From NCBI GenBank assembly GCA_052143315.1, contig JBKQTE010000052.1, forward strand, positions 1 through 51,240: a DNA stretch of 51,240 nucleotides, given 5' to 3'. Source of the DNA: DASZIT01 sp052143315 (lineage in GTDB: Bacteria; Actinomycetota; Acidimicrobiia; Acidimicrobiales; RAAP-2). Made by a program: the position numbers and the translations under genes. The notes below the pieces were generated by a model. It saw only the letters and a list, made by a program, of their open reading frames with translations. It was not told where the DNA came from and ran no database searches. Shown piece by piece: positions 14,915 to 23,018 of this stretch (position 1 is its first letter; each line of letters starts with the position of its first letter).

Positions 14915-16219
14915 ATGCACGGCGACATCCACGAATCGGCGGCGACGACGACCGACCGCCTCTATCGCTCCCTAGTCGAGGACGGCGAGCTTCTCCAGCT
15001 GGCCATCCGCCCTGACGGGACCGTTGTCTTCGCCAGCCAGGGGGTCACCAGGCTGCTGGGCACGGATCCGGTCGAGGTGGTGGGGACCAATGTGCTCGCC
15101 TGGCTCTACCCCGACGACGTCGAGCGATTGCTGCTGCAGATCACCGCCGGGGCGTCGGTCGGTGCCACCCGGGCGCTCAGCCGGTTCCGGCTCCGGCACA
15201 CGGACGGTTCGTGGGTGCCGGTGGAGCTCTGGGCCTCCGAGGTGACCGACGGCAACGAGGAGCTCATCGGCATCACCGCCCGGGACGGTTCCCACCAGAC
15301 CTTCCTGGAGGAGATCATGACCATGCTCCTGTCCGGCGCCGACCGCCGTGAGGTGCTGGCGCCGGTGTGCAACACCATCCAGTGGAACGGCGCGGGGTCC
15401 CGGGTGGCCATCGACTGGTTCGACTCCCAGGGACACCACCAGGTGAACACGGGGATGCACGTGTCTCTGGGGGGCAGTGCACCGGTTCACGACGGGTTCG
15501 ACCCGTGGGCCCAGACCCGGTCGACTGCCGAGGCGACCGAGGGTGTGGCGGGTGACCTCTCACCCGGGGGCGAGCGATTGGCCAACGCCGTCGGCCTGGA
15601 GCGCTACTGGATCGAGCCAGTGACCTGGTCGAGTGAGTTCCCGCCGGCCACGGTGACGGTGTGGACCGTGCCGGGGCGGTCGCCGTCGATCCACGCCTTC
15701 GGCATGGGTACGGCCAAGAAGATCATCGAGCTGATCATGCGGTGGACGGAGCAGGTCCGCGTGCTCGACCAGGCGTCCCGGGTCGACTCGCTCACCGGGC
15801 TGGCCAACCGCCGGGCGTTCTTCGGCCGCCTCTCCGAATGGAAGGGGGGTGGCGCCGTCCTGCTCTGCAACCTCGACCGATTCAAGCCGGTGAACGACGA
15901 GCTGGGCCATGCGGCCGGCGACGAGCTGCTCCACCTGGTGGGCGGACGCCTGAAGGAGTCCGTCCGGGATTCGGACCTGCTGGCGCGCCTCGGCGGTGAC
16001 GAGTTCGCCATCCTGTGCGCAGTCGACTCCGAGCAGGAGGCGGACGAGATGGCCGAACGGATCCTGGCCAGCCTGCGCCGGCCGTTTCGTACCGGCGGCC
16101 GCCTTGTCACCGTGGGGATAAGCATCGGCGTGGGCTTCAACGCCGCCGGACTGGACGAGGACGCGCTCGACGCCGCGGACGCCGCGCTCGAGGTGGCGAG
16201 GGCCGACCGTCCGAGCTGA
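14915..16219 (+). CDS. Diguanylate cyclase with PAS sensor domain
   Basis: About 434 residues. An N-terminal PAS-like domain (LLQLAIRPDGTVVFASQG, LAWLYPDDVERLL, FRLRHTDGSWVPVELW) is followed by a middle region (about 135-285) that could be GAF-like. A GGDEF domain comes last, with LTGLANRRAFFGRL, LCNLDRFKPVNDELGHAAGDELL and an intact GGDEF at 360-364. Five residues before it is RDSD, the RxxD inhibitory site, so product feedback by c-di-GMP is likely. No membrane helix, hence a cytoplasmic sensor. Next to glycan genes, c-di-GMP control of polysaccharide output is a natural guess. A GTG at 14897 is an alternative start. Confidence 0.88.
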   Translation: MHGDIHESAATTTDRLYRSLVEDGELLQLAIRPDGTVVFASQGVTRLLGTDPVEVVGTNVLAWLYPDDVERLLLQITAGASVGATRALSRFRLRHTDGSWVPVELWASEVTDGNEELIGITARDGSHQTFLEEIMTMLLSGADRREVLAPVCNTIQWNGAGSRVAIDWFDSQGHHQVNTGMHVSLGGSAPVHDGFDPWAQTRSTAEATEGVAGDLSPGGERLANAVGLERYWIEPVTWSSEFPPATVTVWTVPGRSPSIHAFGMGTAKKIIELIMRWTEQVRVLDQASRVDSLTGLANRRAFFGRLSEWKGGGAVLLCNLDRFKPVNDELGHAAGDELLHLVGGRLKESVRDSDLLARLGGDEFAILCAVDSEQEADEMAERILASLRRPFRTGGRLVTVGISIGVGFNAAGLDEDALDAADAALEVARADRPS

Positions 16220-16455
16220 CGGCACCCTCTCCGGAGGATCGGAGCCGTGGCTCCATACCCCCGGCCGGACCACGTTCGGAGGTGGTAGGCACGTCCATGG
16301 GTCCGGGCCTGGTCGCCGGGGACGACCGGTGACGGGGCCACCATGGCAGAGGCTTGCCCACCCCGGAGGCGCCGACTTCCGGAGACCCGGTTCGATGCGC
16401 GAGGCTAGCTCCGACATCGACGAGGGTGTCCACGGGAGGGAGGTGCGGACAGTTG
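16220..16455 (+). other. Intergenic region with short hairpins
   Basis: CTCCGGAG (about 16229-16236) and GGAGCC-GT-GGCTCC (16241-16254) are perfect short inverted repeats just after the cyclase stop and could act as a weak terminator. They have no T run. GGAGG near 16440 lies about 12 nt from the next ATG. Nothing else is recognisable. Confidence 0.35.
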
Positions 16456-18441
16456 ATGCCGGACGTGACGTCGCGGTCGTCGGCGACGGACCCCGCGTCG
16501 GGCCCTCGGATCGGCGCCCTCGACGGGCTGCGCGGACTGGCGGTCCTGGCCGTGTGCGCCTTCCACTTCGGCGTCCCCGGAGTGGCGGGCGGCTTCCTGG
16601 GTGTCGACGTGTTCTACGTGCTGTCCGGGTATCTGATCACCTCGCTGCTGGTCAAGGAGTTCGAGCGAGCCGGCACCGTCCGTCTCGGCCAGTTCTGGGC
16701 TCGCCGGGCTCGGCGCCTGCTCCCGGCCCTGCTGCTGGTGCTGATGGCCGTGACGCTCTACGTGCGGTACGTGGCGCTCCCCGGCACCTACCCGGGCTAC
16801 CGGGGCGACGCACTGGCCACGCTGTTCTACTTCTCCAACTGGCACCAGATCGCCACCTCCACCGACTACTTCGCGGCCACCGGCCCGGTCTCCCCGCTCA
16901 CGCACACCTGGAGCCTGGCCATCGAGGAGCAGTTCTACCTGGTGTGGCCCCCGGTGGTCCTGGCCGTGCTCCACCTGGTCCGGCCCCTGCGCCGAGCCGT
17001 CGGTGTGCTGCTGTCCGTGGCCGTGCTCGGCTCCCTGGCCAGCCAGGCGTGGATGGCGTACGGATCGCTGGACGGCTGGTCGACCACCCGGCTCTACTTC
17101 GGCACCGACACCCATGCCATGTCGGTGATGGTCGGAGGGTCGCTGGCCCTGGCTTTCGTCTGGCTCCGCGGTCGAACGTACCGGAAGCCGCCGTGGCAGT
17201 CCCTCGGCCTGGCGGCAGCGCTCGGCGTGGGGTTGGCCATGGTGACGGTCGCCGGCGGCACCGCATGGCTCTACCGGTTCGGCTTCCTCGCCTTCGCTCT
17301 CCTCACCGCGGTGATGCTCGCGGCGGTGAGGACCCGCCCCGGCTCGACGCTGTCGACCGCCCTGTCCGTCCGGCCCCTGGCCTGGATCGGACTGATCAGT
17401 TACGGCATCTACCTCTGGCACTTCCCGGTATGGGTCGCCCTCACCCCGGCCCGCGTCCACCTTTCGGGCTACGAACTGGCGGCGGTGCAGCTCGCCTTGA
17501 GCGTGGGTATCGCCGCCATCAGCTACTACACCGTCGAGCGTCCCATCATCCGTGGCACCTTCTGGCGTTCCGTCCGGGCACTTCCGGTGGCCGTCGTGGG
17601 CACGGCAGGCACTGTGGCGCTCATCGCCGCCCTCACCATCGCTCCGTTGGTCGGCCCTGCCTCGGCGGTGGAGCGGTTTCGGCCGGTGACGAGGGTTCCC
17701 AGCCAGGTGGTGATACTCGGTGACTCGACGGCACTCACCCTGGGGGTGGCCCTGAAGGCCAGCGCCCCCGCCGGGGTGCAGGTGGTGAACGCCGCGCTCT
17801 GGGGATGTGGACTGTCGATCGCCGAGTCCACCGGGCTGACCAGGGTGGCACCGTGCAACCAGTCGACCCCCGTCTCGGGCCAGTGGCCGGCCCTCGACGC
17901 CAGGGCGGTGGCCTCGACCGGCCCCGGAGACCAGGTCCTCTTCCTCGCCGGCCACTGGGAGACCGGCGACACCACCTTCGCCGACGGCGAGATCCAGGAC
18001 ATCGGGGAGCCGGTCTTCCAACGGTACGAGGCGCGCCAGCTCGACACCCTCTACGAGGTGGCCACCGCCCACGGCGCCCACCTCGACCTGTTGACCATGG
18101 CGGCCATGGACGGCGACTACGCCTACGGGACGCCGGTGGCGGCGACCGACTCGGCCGCCCGGCGAGCCGACTACAACCGCCTGTTGGCCGACCTCGCCGC
18201 CGAGCATCCGGACCAGGTGTCGCTCATCCCCTACGGCGAGATCCTCTCCCCGTCCGGGACGTTCCAACTCACCGTGGACGGTGTACAGGTCCGCACGCCC
18301 GACGGCATCCACACCCCCGCCTACGTTCCCGGGAACCCGTTCGCCGGCGACACCGACGATGCCGGCATGGCCGATCGCTTCTACGGTTGGATCGGCCCGA
18401 GGCTCTGGCCGCTGATCATCAGCCCAACCGGAATCCGCTGA
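16456..18441 (+). CDS. Acyltransferase_3 / SGNH fusion (glycan O-acyltransferase)
   Basis: About 661 residues. Residues 15-385 form an Acyltransferase_3 membrane domain with about ten helices. It opens with IGALDGLRGLAVLAVCAFHFGV and continues with GGFLGVDVFYVLSGYLI, FWARRARRLLPALLL, HTWSLAIEEQFYLVWP and LIDSYGIYLWHFPV-like LISYGIYLWHFPV. After the last helix an SGNH domain follows with VVILGDSTALTLG and PDGIHTP. This OafA-like design moves an acyl group across the membrane (helical part) and places it on a sugar outside (SGNH part). The start is the ATG at 16456, placed just before the first conserved residues. It is a paralogue of the partial gene at 3-890. Confidence 0.9.
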   Translation: MPDVTSRSSATDPASGPRIGALDGLRGLAVLAVCAFHFGVPGVAGGFLGVDVFYVLSGYLITSLLVKEFERAGTVRLGQFWARRARRLLPALLLVLMAVTLYVRYVALPGTYPGYRGDALATLFYFSNWHQIATSTDYFAATGPVSPLTHTWSLAIEEQFYLVWPPVVLAVLHLVRPLRRAVGVLLSVAVLGSLASQAWMAYGSLDGWSTTRLYFGTDTHAMSVMVGGSLALAFVWLRGRTYRKPPWQSLGLAAALGVGLAMVTVAGGTAWLYRFGFLAFALLTAVMLAAVRTRPGSTLSTALSVRPLAWIGLISYGIYLWHFPVWVALTPARVHLSGYELAAVQLALSVGIAAISYYTVERPIIRGTFWRSVRALPVAVVGTAGTVALIAALTIAPLVGPASAVERFRPVTRVPSQVVILGDSTALTLGVALKASAPAGVQVVNAALWGCGLSIAESTGLTRVAPCNQSTPVSGQWPALDARAVASTGPGDQVLFLAGHWETGDTTFADGEIQDIGEPVFQRYEARQLDTLYEVATAHGAHLDLLTMAAMDGDYAYGTPVAATDSAARRADYNRLLADLAAEHPDQVSLIPYGEILSPSGTFQLTVDGVQVRTPDGIHTPAYVPGNPFAGDTDDAGMADRFYGWIGPRLWPLIISPTGIR

Positions 18442-18592
18442 GGTTCTCTGCGGTGGCACGGTCCCCTGCCCTCCGCCGTCCACGGTGGCAGTGCCCCCGG
18501 TGGCGGGGCCGAGGTGCTGGGGCCGGACCCGGCGCCGCGCCCTGTCGGTAGGCTACGCGCCGATCGTCACCGTCACTCTCCGGGAGCCTGCC

Positions 18593-19345
18593 ATGACCTA
18601 CTGCCTTGCCCTCCGTCTCGACATGGGTCTGGTGCTCCTCTCCGACACCAGGACCAATGCCGGTGTCGACAACATCGGGACCTACCGCAAACAGCACGTA
18701 CTGAAGCCGGGCCCGGACCGGGTGTTCGTGATCGAGTCGGCCGGCAACCTGGCCACCACCCAGGAGGTCCTCGACCGCATCCGCCGCGACCTCGCCAGCC
18801 CCGGTGACCACGAGAGCCTGGCCTCGGTCCGCCACCTGTTCGAGGCCGCCCTCTACCTCGGCCGGCTGAGCCGCGAGGTCACCCTGGGCCACAGGGAGGC
18901 GCTGGATGCCATCGGGGCGGACGGGACGGCCACGTTCATCCTGGGTGGCCAGGTGGGGGAGGACCGGCCCGACATCCTCCTCATCTACCCGGAGGGCAAC
19001 TACATCCGGGCCTCCGACGAGCTGCCCTTCCTGCAGATCGGCGAGACCAAGTACGGCAAATTCCTCCTGGAGCTGGCCGTCACCTCCGACGTCGACGCCG
19101 TCACCGCCACCAAGATCGCCCTGGCCTCGATGATGAGCACCGCCAGGGCCAACCTGTCGGTGGGCCCGCCCTACGATCTGGCCATCTACCTCAGCGACTC
19201 GTTCGACCCGGAGGAGTTCCGCATCGACGCCGGCTCCCCGGTCCTGGTTGAGCTGGAGCACACCTGGGAACGGTCGCTCCGGTCCGGGCTCGATGAGCTC
19301 GAAGGAGTCAGCCGCGAGGAGCTGGGCGGGGGCGGCGGCACCTAA
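18593..19345 (+). CDS. Anbu-type proteasome-related protease
   Basis: 250 residues beginning MTYCLALRLDMGLVLLSDTRTNAG. If Met is removed, Thr1 would be the N-terminal nucleophile, with Asp17 and Lys32 in the positions of the proteasome active site. This is the Anbu (COG3484) group of HslV/20S-like proteins. Length matches the family (about 240-250). Further conserved parts are FVIESAGNLATTQEVL, FILGGQ, YPEGNYI and QIGETKYGKFLLE. No ATPase, transglutaminase or ATP-grasp partner lies beside it, unlike the usual Anbu operon. Its TAA overlaps the stop codon of the convergent Rrf2 gene. The ATG at 18593 is required to expose Thr1. Confidence 0.9.
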   Translation: MTYCLALRLDMGLVLLSDTRTNAGVDNIGTYRKQHVLKPGPDRVFVIESAGNLATTQEVLDRIRRDLASPGDHESLASVRHLFEAALYLGRLSREVTLGHREALDAIGADGTATFILGGQVGEDRPDILLIYPEGNYIRASDELPFLQIGETKYGKFLLELAVTSDVDAVTATKIALASMMSTARANLSVGPPYDLAIYLSDSFDPEEFRIDAGSPVLVELEHTWERSLRSGLDELEGVSREELGGGGGT

Positions 19346-19839
19346 CCGTCGGCGCGGACCTTGGTCCCGAGCCAGCGGATGCTGCGGTCCACCGCCACCT
19401 CGGGAGCCTGACCAGCCACCTGGCGGGCGATGTCGGCCACCGTCGTCCGCTCCAGCTCGCGGCGCCAGGCGTCCTCGGCATGCCACATGGCCCCGGCCAC
19501 GGCGCACACCGGGGGGTAGGCCCGCGCCGGCGCCCGGGCCGGGCCCCGCTGGCGGATCTCCGTGCACCGGAAGAACCGCTCCCCCTCGTCGACGGCCCCC
19601 ACCACATCGAGGAGGGTGATCCGGTCCGCCGGCCGCCCGAGCCGGTAGCCGCCGCCGCGGCCGGGTTCCGAGGCGACCAGCCCGGCCCGGGCCAGGGCCT
19701 GGAGGCTCTTGGCCAGGTAGGGCCCGGGCACGCCGTGGTACTCGGCCAGGTCGGCGGCCGACAGGCTGGTCCCCTCCGGCAGCATGGAGAGCAACACCAC
19801 GCAGTGGGCGGCCCACTCCACGCCCTGGTTCATTCGCAT
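19342..19839 (-). CDS. Rrf2 family transcriptional regulator
   Basis: 165 residues. An N-terminal winged helix (GVEWAAHCVVLLSML, LSAADLAEYHGVPGPYLAKSLQALARAGLV, GRGGGYRLGR) is followed by a dimer helix. The region that holds three Cys in Fe-S members has only C92 and C112. The middle position reads GPARAP, with Ala where a Cys often sits. So it may bind a different cluster, use another ligand, or sense something else. It starts at ATG 19839, 6 nt after a TAGGCT -10, and is divergent from a NAD-binding gene it probably controls. Confidence 0.85.
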   Translation of the reverse strand: MRMNQGVEWAAHCVVLLSMLPEGTSLSAADLAEYHGVPGPYLAKSLQALARAGLVASEPGRGGGYRLGRPADRITLLDVVGAVDEGERFFRCTEIRQRGPARAPARAYPPVCAVAGAMWHAEDAWRRELERTTVADIARQVAGQAPEVAVDRSIRWLGTKVRADG

Positions 19840-19845
19840 ACACGG

Positions 19846-19851
19846 AGCCTA
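19846..19851 (-). promoter_or_regulatory. Leaderless -10 of the Rrf2 gene
   Basis: On the minus strand TAGGCT is followed by 6 nt and then the ATG at 19839, with no Shine-Dalgarno. Confidence 0.55.
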
Positions 19852-19887
19852 GTTGTCCGGGTATCCTCGAACCTATAACCTGGATGA

Positions 19888-19897
19888 CGGATATCCG
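19888..19897. promoter_or_regulatory. Perfect palindrome between Rrf2 and its divergent gene
   Basis: CGGATATCCG is a 10-bp perfect palindrome in the 93-nt divergent gap. A related half (GGGTATCC) lies at 19859-19866. Its place fits an Rrf2 operator acting on one or both genes. TATAAC at 19874-19879 is a -10 candidate for the plus-strand gene. Confidence 0.4.
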
Positions 19898-19932
19898 AGT
19901 AAATCTCCGAGTGACGAGTGAGAGGAGGCGCC

Positions 19933-20697
19933 ATGCACGTGGCGGTGGCAGGCGGGACCGGAACCGTCGGGCGGTACGTGGTGGAGGCCGCCCGGCAACG
20001 TGGGCACGAGGCGACGTGCCTCAGCCGCGCCGCCGGGGTGGACCTCACCTCGGGGGCCGGGCTCGACTCCGCGCTGGGGGGTGTCGACGTGATCATCGAC
20101 TGCTCCAACCCGGACTCCCTCCGACGCGGGCCGGCCACCCGGTTCTTCACCGAGGTCACCGGCCGTCTCCACCGGGCCGGCGGCGCCGGCGGGGCCCGGA
20201 AGCTGGTGGCCCTCTCCATCGTCGGCCTCGACCGGGCCCCCGGCTTCGGGTACTACCAGGCCAAGCTGTGCCACGAGGCGGCCGTGCTGGCCGGCCCCCT
20301 GCCGTCGTCGGTGCTGCGGGCCACCCAGTTCCACGAGTTCCCCGGGCAGGTCATGCTTCGGAGCCGCCGCGGGCCGGTCGCACCGGTGCCGAGGATGCGC
20401 GTCCGCTCGGTGGCGGCCCGGACGGTGGGGGAGGCGCTGGTGGCACTGGCCGAGGTCGATACCGTCGGGACGGCACCGGAGCTGGCCGGGCCGGAGGTAG
20501 CCGACCTGGTGCAGTTGGCCCGCGCCCTGGTCCGGCGGCGGGGAGGTCGGACACGGGTGGTGCCCGTGCCGGTGCCGGGTGCCGCCGGCCGGGCCATGCG
20601 GTCGGGAGCCCTTCTCCCGTCGCCCGGGGCCCGGTTCGAGGGGCCGACCTTCGAGGCCTGGCTGGCCGGCGGCGATGCCCAAGGGAGGCCTGTCTGA
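19933..20697 (+). CDS. NAD(P)-binding NmrA/SDR-like protein
   Basis: 254 residues with an N-terminal Rossmann fold (MHVAVAGGTGTVGRYVVEAARQRGHE, i.e. the GxxGxxG nucleotide loop), VDVIIDCSNPDS, then KLVALSIVGLD and GYYQAKLCHEAAV with the YxxxK of atypical SDRs. RATQFHEF matches the NmrA/YwnB group. Such proteins act as redox sensors or NAD(P)-dependent reductases. AGGAGG at 19923-19928 fixes the ATG at 19933. It is divergent from the Rrf2 regulator, so a redox or stress response is plausible but inferred from position. Confidence 0.82.
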   Translation: MHVAVAGGTGTVGRYVVEAARQRGHEATCLSRAAGVDLTSGAGLDSALGGVDVIIDCSNPDSLRRGPATRFFTEVTGRLHRAGGAGGARKLVALSIVGLDRAPGFGYYQAKLCHEAAVLAGPLPSSVLRATQFHEFPGQVMLRSRRGPVAPVPRMRVRSVAARTVGEALVALAEVDTVGTAPELAGPEVADLVQLARALVRRRGGRTRVVPVPVPGAAGRAMRSGALLPSPGARFEGPTFEAWLAGGDAQGRPV

Positions 20698-20769
20698 GCC
20701 GCTCCCCGGTCTCCGCCGGCCCGAATCCGGGGCCTCCGACTCACGGCGGCGAGGAGCCTCGTACGCCCG

Positions 20770-21492
20770 CTAGAGCCGGGGCACCATCAGGCATCGACCC
20801 GCCAGGGCCGCAGCCTCGTCGAGGCCTGCAACGTACGGCTTCGAGAGGAGGGCTTCGTGACGGAGGTGCCAAAGCGCCACGGCGTTCACCCAGGCCGCCT
20901 CGCGGGCGGTGCCGATGCCGAACTCGCCGACCAGGTTCTCCAGCCCGGCCGCCTGGCGGTCGAGATCGAGGATGACGCCGGTCTCGAAGGACTCGCGGAT
21001 CTGCTGGTCCAGCGAGGCGAGCAGCGTGTTCACCTTGGCGAAGTCCGCCGCATGGGTGCCTTGGTCCGGCGCGGTACCGCACTCTTGACATGTCTGCACG
21101 ACGGCGATCGGAAGGTCGTGGTTGATATGGGCGCTCATCCCGGCGAGGGCGAACTGCATCGGGGCGATGTGGGGGTCGGAGCGGTTGGCGAGGAGCTCGC
21201 TCCAGCACCGGGGCGCGGTGGGGGGATCGGCCCGGAATCCGTCGATCGCTCCCAGGTAGAGATTGACGAAGACCACGTCCAAGCGGGCCATGAAGGCTGG
21301 ATCGGCGTAAAAGTGGCCGGTCGTCACCTCCGAGTGCACCCGCTCCGTGACGATGAGGTACATCCGGTTGAAGCAGGCCAGCCCGTCGGTGGGGGGAAGT
21401 TTCGCCGAGATGGTGGTCAGCCGGTCGACGGCGCCCTGAATCGACGAGACGTCTCCGGAGGGCAGAGGTGGAAGCGCGGGGGCGTCGCTCAT
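20770..21492 (-). CDS. DUF5995 family protein
   Basis: 240 residues. The pattern CFNRMYLIVTERV, FYADPAFMARLDVVFVNLYLGAI, CWSELLANRSDPHIAPMQFALAGMSAHINHDLPIAV and DFAKVNTLLASL fits the DUF5995 family of actinobacterial proteins. The His in AHINHDL and the Asp/Glu-rich helices suggest a helical, possibly metal-binding fold, but no activity is established as far as I know. The ATG at 21492 is the first after a change from shadow-like to family-like sequence. A TACCGT -10 candidate lies about 9 nt upstream. It is on the same strand as tldE/tldD, 110 nt after them. Confidence 0.75.
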   Translation of the reverse strand: MSDAPALPPLPSGDVSSIQGAVDRLTTISAKLPPTDGLACFNRMYLIVTERVHSEVTTGHFYADPAFMARLDVVFVNLYLGAIDGFRADPPTAPRCWSELLANRSDPHIAPMQFALAGMSAHINHDLPIAVVQTCQECGTAPDQGTHAADFAKVNTLLASLDQQIRESFETGVILDLDRQAAGLENLVGEFGIGTAREAAWVNAVALWHLRHEALLSKPYVAGLDEAAALAGRCLMVPRL

Positions 21493-21602
21493 ATGCGATG
21501 CACGGTAGTTCGTGCTGTCAGGGATCGCTGGCACCGGCACCTGTCCCCGGGTCCGACGCCGAGCGTCGAAGGATCGGGGTCCTCGTGCCGGCCGGGCCGG
21601 CG
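21493..21602 (-). other. Gap between tldE and DUF5995 genes
   Basis: About 110 nt. It carries the candidate promoter of the DUF5995 gene and no recognisable gene or terminator. Confidence 0.4.
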
Positions 21603-23018
21603 TCAGCTGGCAGCGCTGGTCGAGCTCATGTTGAAGTCGGGGACCCGCAGGGGGGGCATGGCCGTCCGGTTGACCCACTCCCCGTACTCCCGGCCGAGGG
21701 CCCGTACCGACGTTCCGACCTCGGTGGCCCGGGACAGCAGGTCGACCGGGCTCTCGTTGAACCGGAAGTTGTTGACCGAGCCCACCACCACCCCGTCCTC
21801 GACCAGGTAGACGCCGTCCCGGGTGAGACCGGTCATCAGCAGGGTGGCGGCGTCCACCTCCCGGATGTACCAGAGGCAGGTCAGCAGCAGGCCTCGCTCC
21901 GTCTCCGCCACCAGACCGTCGACGGTGCCCGACGCTCCCGGCACCTCGAGCACCAGGTTGTCGATCGGCGGTGCCACCGGGACGCCGGACCGGGCCGCCC
22001 CGGCCCGATGGTACTGGAGGGCGGCCAGCCGACCGCCGTCGATCCAGGATGTGGGAGCCAGTGCCAGGCCGTTGTCGTAGACCGAGACATCGGCACTCGA
22101 TCTCGGGGTCACCAGGAACGGCGCGCACTCCAGGCCCGGCTCGGTGGGATCACTGCGCAGCCGGAAGGGGAGTGCCGACAGCGCCTCGCCGACCCGGGTC
22201 CCACCTCCGGGGGCGGAGAACACCGTGCGGCCGTCCTCGGCCTCCTTGCCGCCGGCCGAGCCGAGCAGGCCGATCATCAGGTCGGCCACCGCCTCGGGGG
22301 GTAGGACCACCTGGTAGCGGCCGGCGTCGAGCTCGTGCCGCCGGGTCCCCCAGACCAGCCGCCGGGCCACCTCCTCCTCCAGTGCGTCGACGGCCACGTC
22401 CCCGAAGTCGGCGGTGCCCTGGCCGGCCCAGGCCGAGTTGGTGCCGTCGGCGCTGCGGCCGACCAGCTGGAAGGCGCCGGTCGGCTGGCGATGGCGCAGC
22501 CGGAGCCCGGTCGAGCTGCCCAGGTAGACCGTCTCCACGGTGTGCTCGGCGTAGCCGGCCAGCACCGTGCCCGTCCGCTCGGCCCGGGCGAACGCCACCA
22601 CCAGCCCGGCGAGGACCCCGGACAGCACCGACAGGTCGGTCTCCCCGGGCGCCAGTCCGAACGGCGACGGGGAGGTACCGGCGCCGACCAGGGGTGCGGC
22701 ATCGTCGGACCGGGGCGAGGTGCGGGCATCAACGGTGGCCGACTCCACCAGGTCGGCGATGTCGACCATGCCCCCCCGGCTGGCCATGCCGGCGGCCGTG
22801 CCCGGGCCGGTCTGGACGAACCGGACCACCGTCACCCGCCGGTCACGCCGGATGCCGTTGGTGGTGGTGGTGTTGTTGGCGAACCGGATCTCGGCCGAGC
22901 TGGACTCCTCGACGATCACCACGCACTCGCCGCCGGCCGCCTCGAGGGCCTGTTCGATCACGTCCTGGGCCGGGGGGAGCCCGTGGCTGTCGCCCCGGCT
23001 GCTCTGGGTGGTGGTCAT
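21603..23018 (-). CDS. TldE/PmbA-type protease partner subunit
   Basis: 471 residues. The order of motifs fits the non-catalytic TldE/PmbA half of the TldD/TldE protease: an N-terminal VIVEESSSAEIRFANNTTTTNG, a middle domain and a C-terminal PIDNLVLEVPGASG and LLLTCLWYIREVD. No HExxxH is present, as expected. With TldD it forms a metal-dependent endopeptidase that degrades or processes unfolded or modified peptides. The ATG at 23018 overlaps the TGA of the tldD gene (ATGA), giving a two-gene operon. Confidence 0.87.
   Translation of the reverse strand: MTTTQSSRGDSHGLPPAQDVIEQALEAAGGECVVIVEESSSAEIRFANNTTTTNGIRRDRRVTVVRFVQTGPGTAAGMASRGGMVDIADLVESATVDARTSPRSDDAAPLVGAGTSPSPFGLAPGETDLSVLSGVLAGLVVAFARAERTGTVLAGYAEHTVETVYLGSSTGLRLRHRQPTGAFQLVGRSADGTNSAWAGQGTADFGDVAVDALEEEVARRLVWGTRRHELDAGRYQVVLPPEAVADLMIGLLGSAGGKEAEDGRTVFSAPGGGTRVGEALSALPFRLRSDPTEPGLECAPFLVTPRSSADVSVYDNGLALAPTSWIDGGRLAALQYHRAGAARSGVPVAPPIDNLVLEVPGASGTVDGLVAETERGLLLTCLWYIREVDAATLLMTGLTRDGVYLVEDGVVVGSVNNFRFNESPVDLLSRATEVGTSVRALGREYGEWVNRTAMPPLRVPDFNMSSTSAAS

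Noticed and set aside
16405..18483. A long minus-strand frame opposite the SGNH acyltransferase
   Set aside because: Shadow of the plus-strand gene: no domain pattern, and it spans several unrelated regions.
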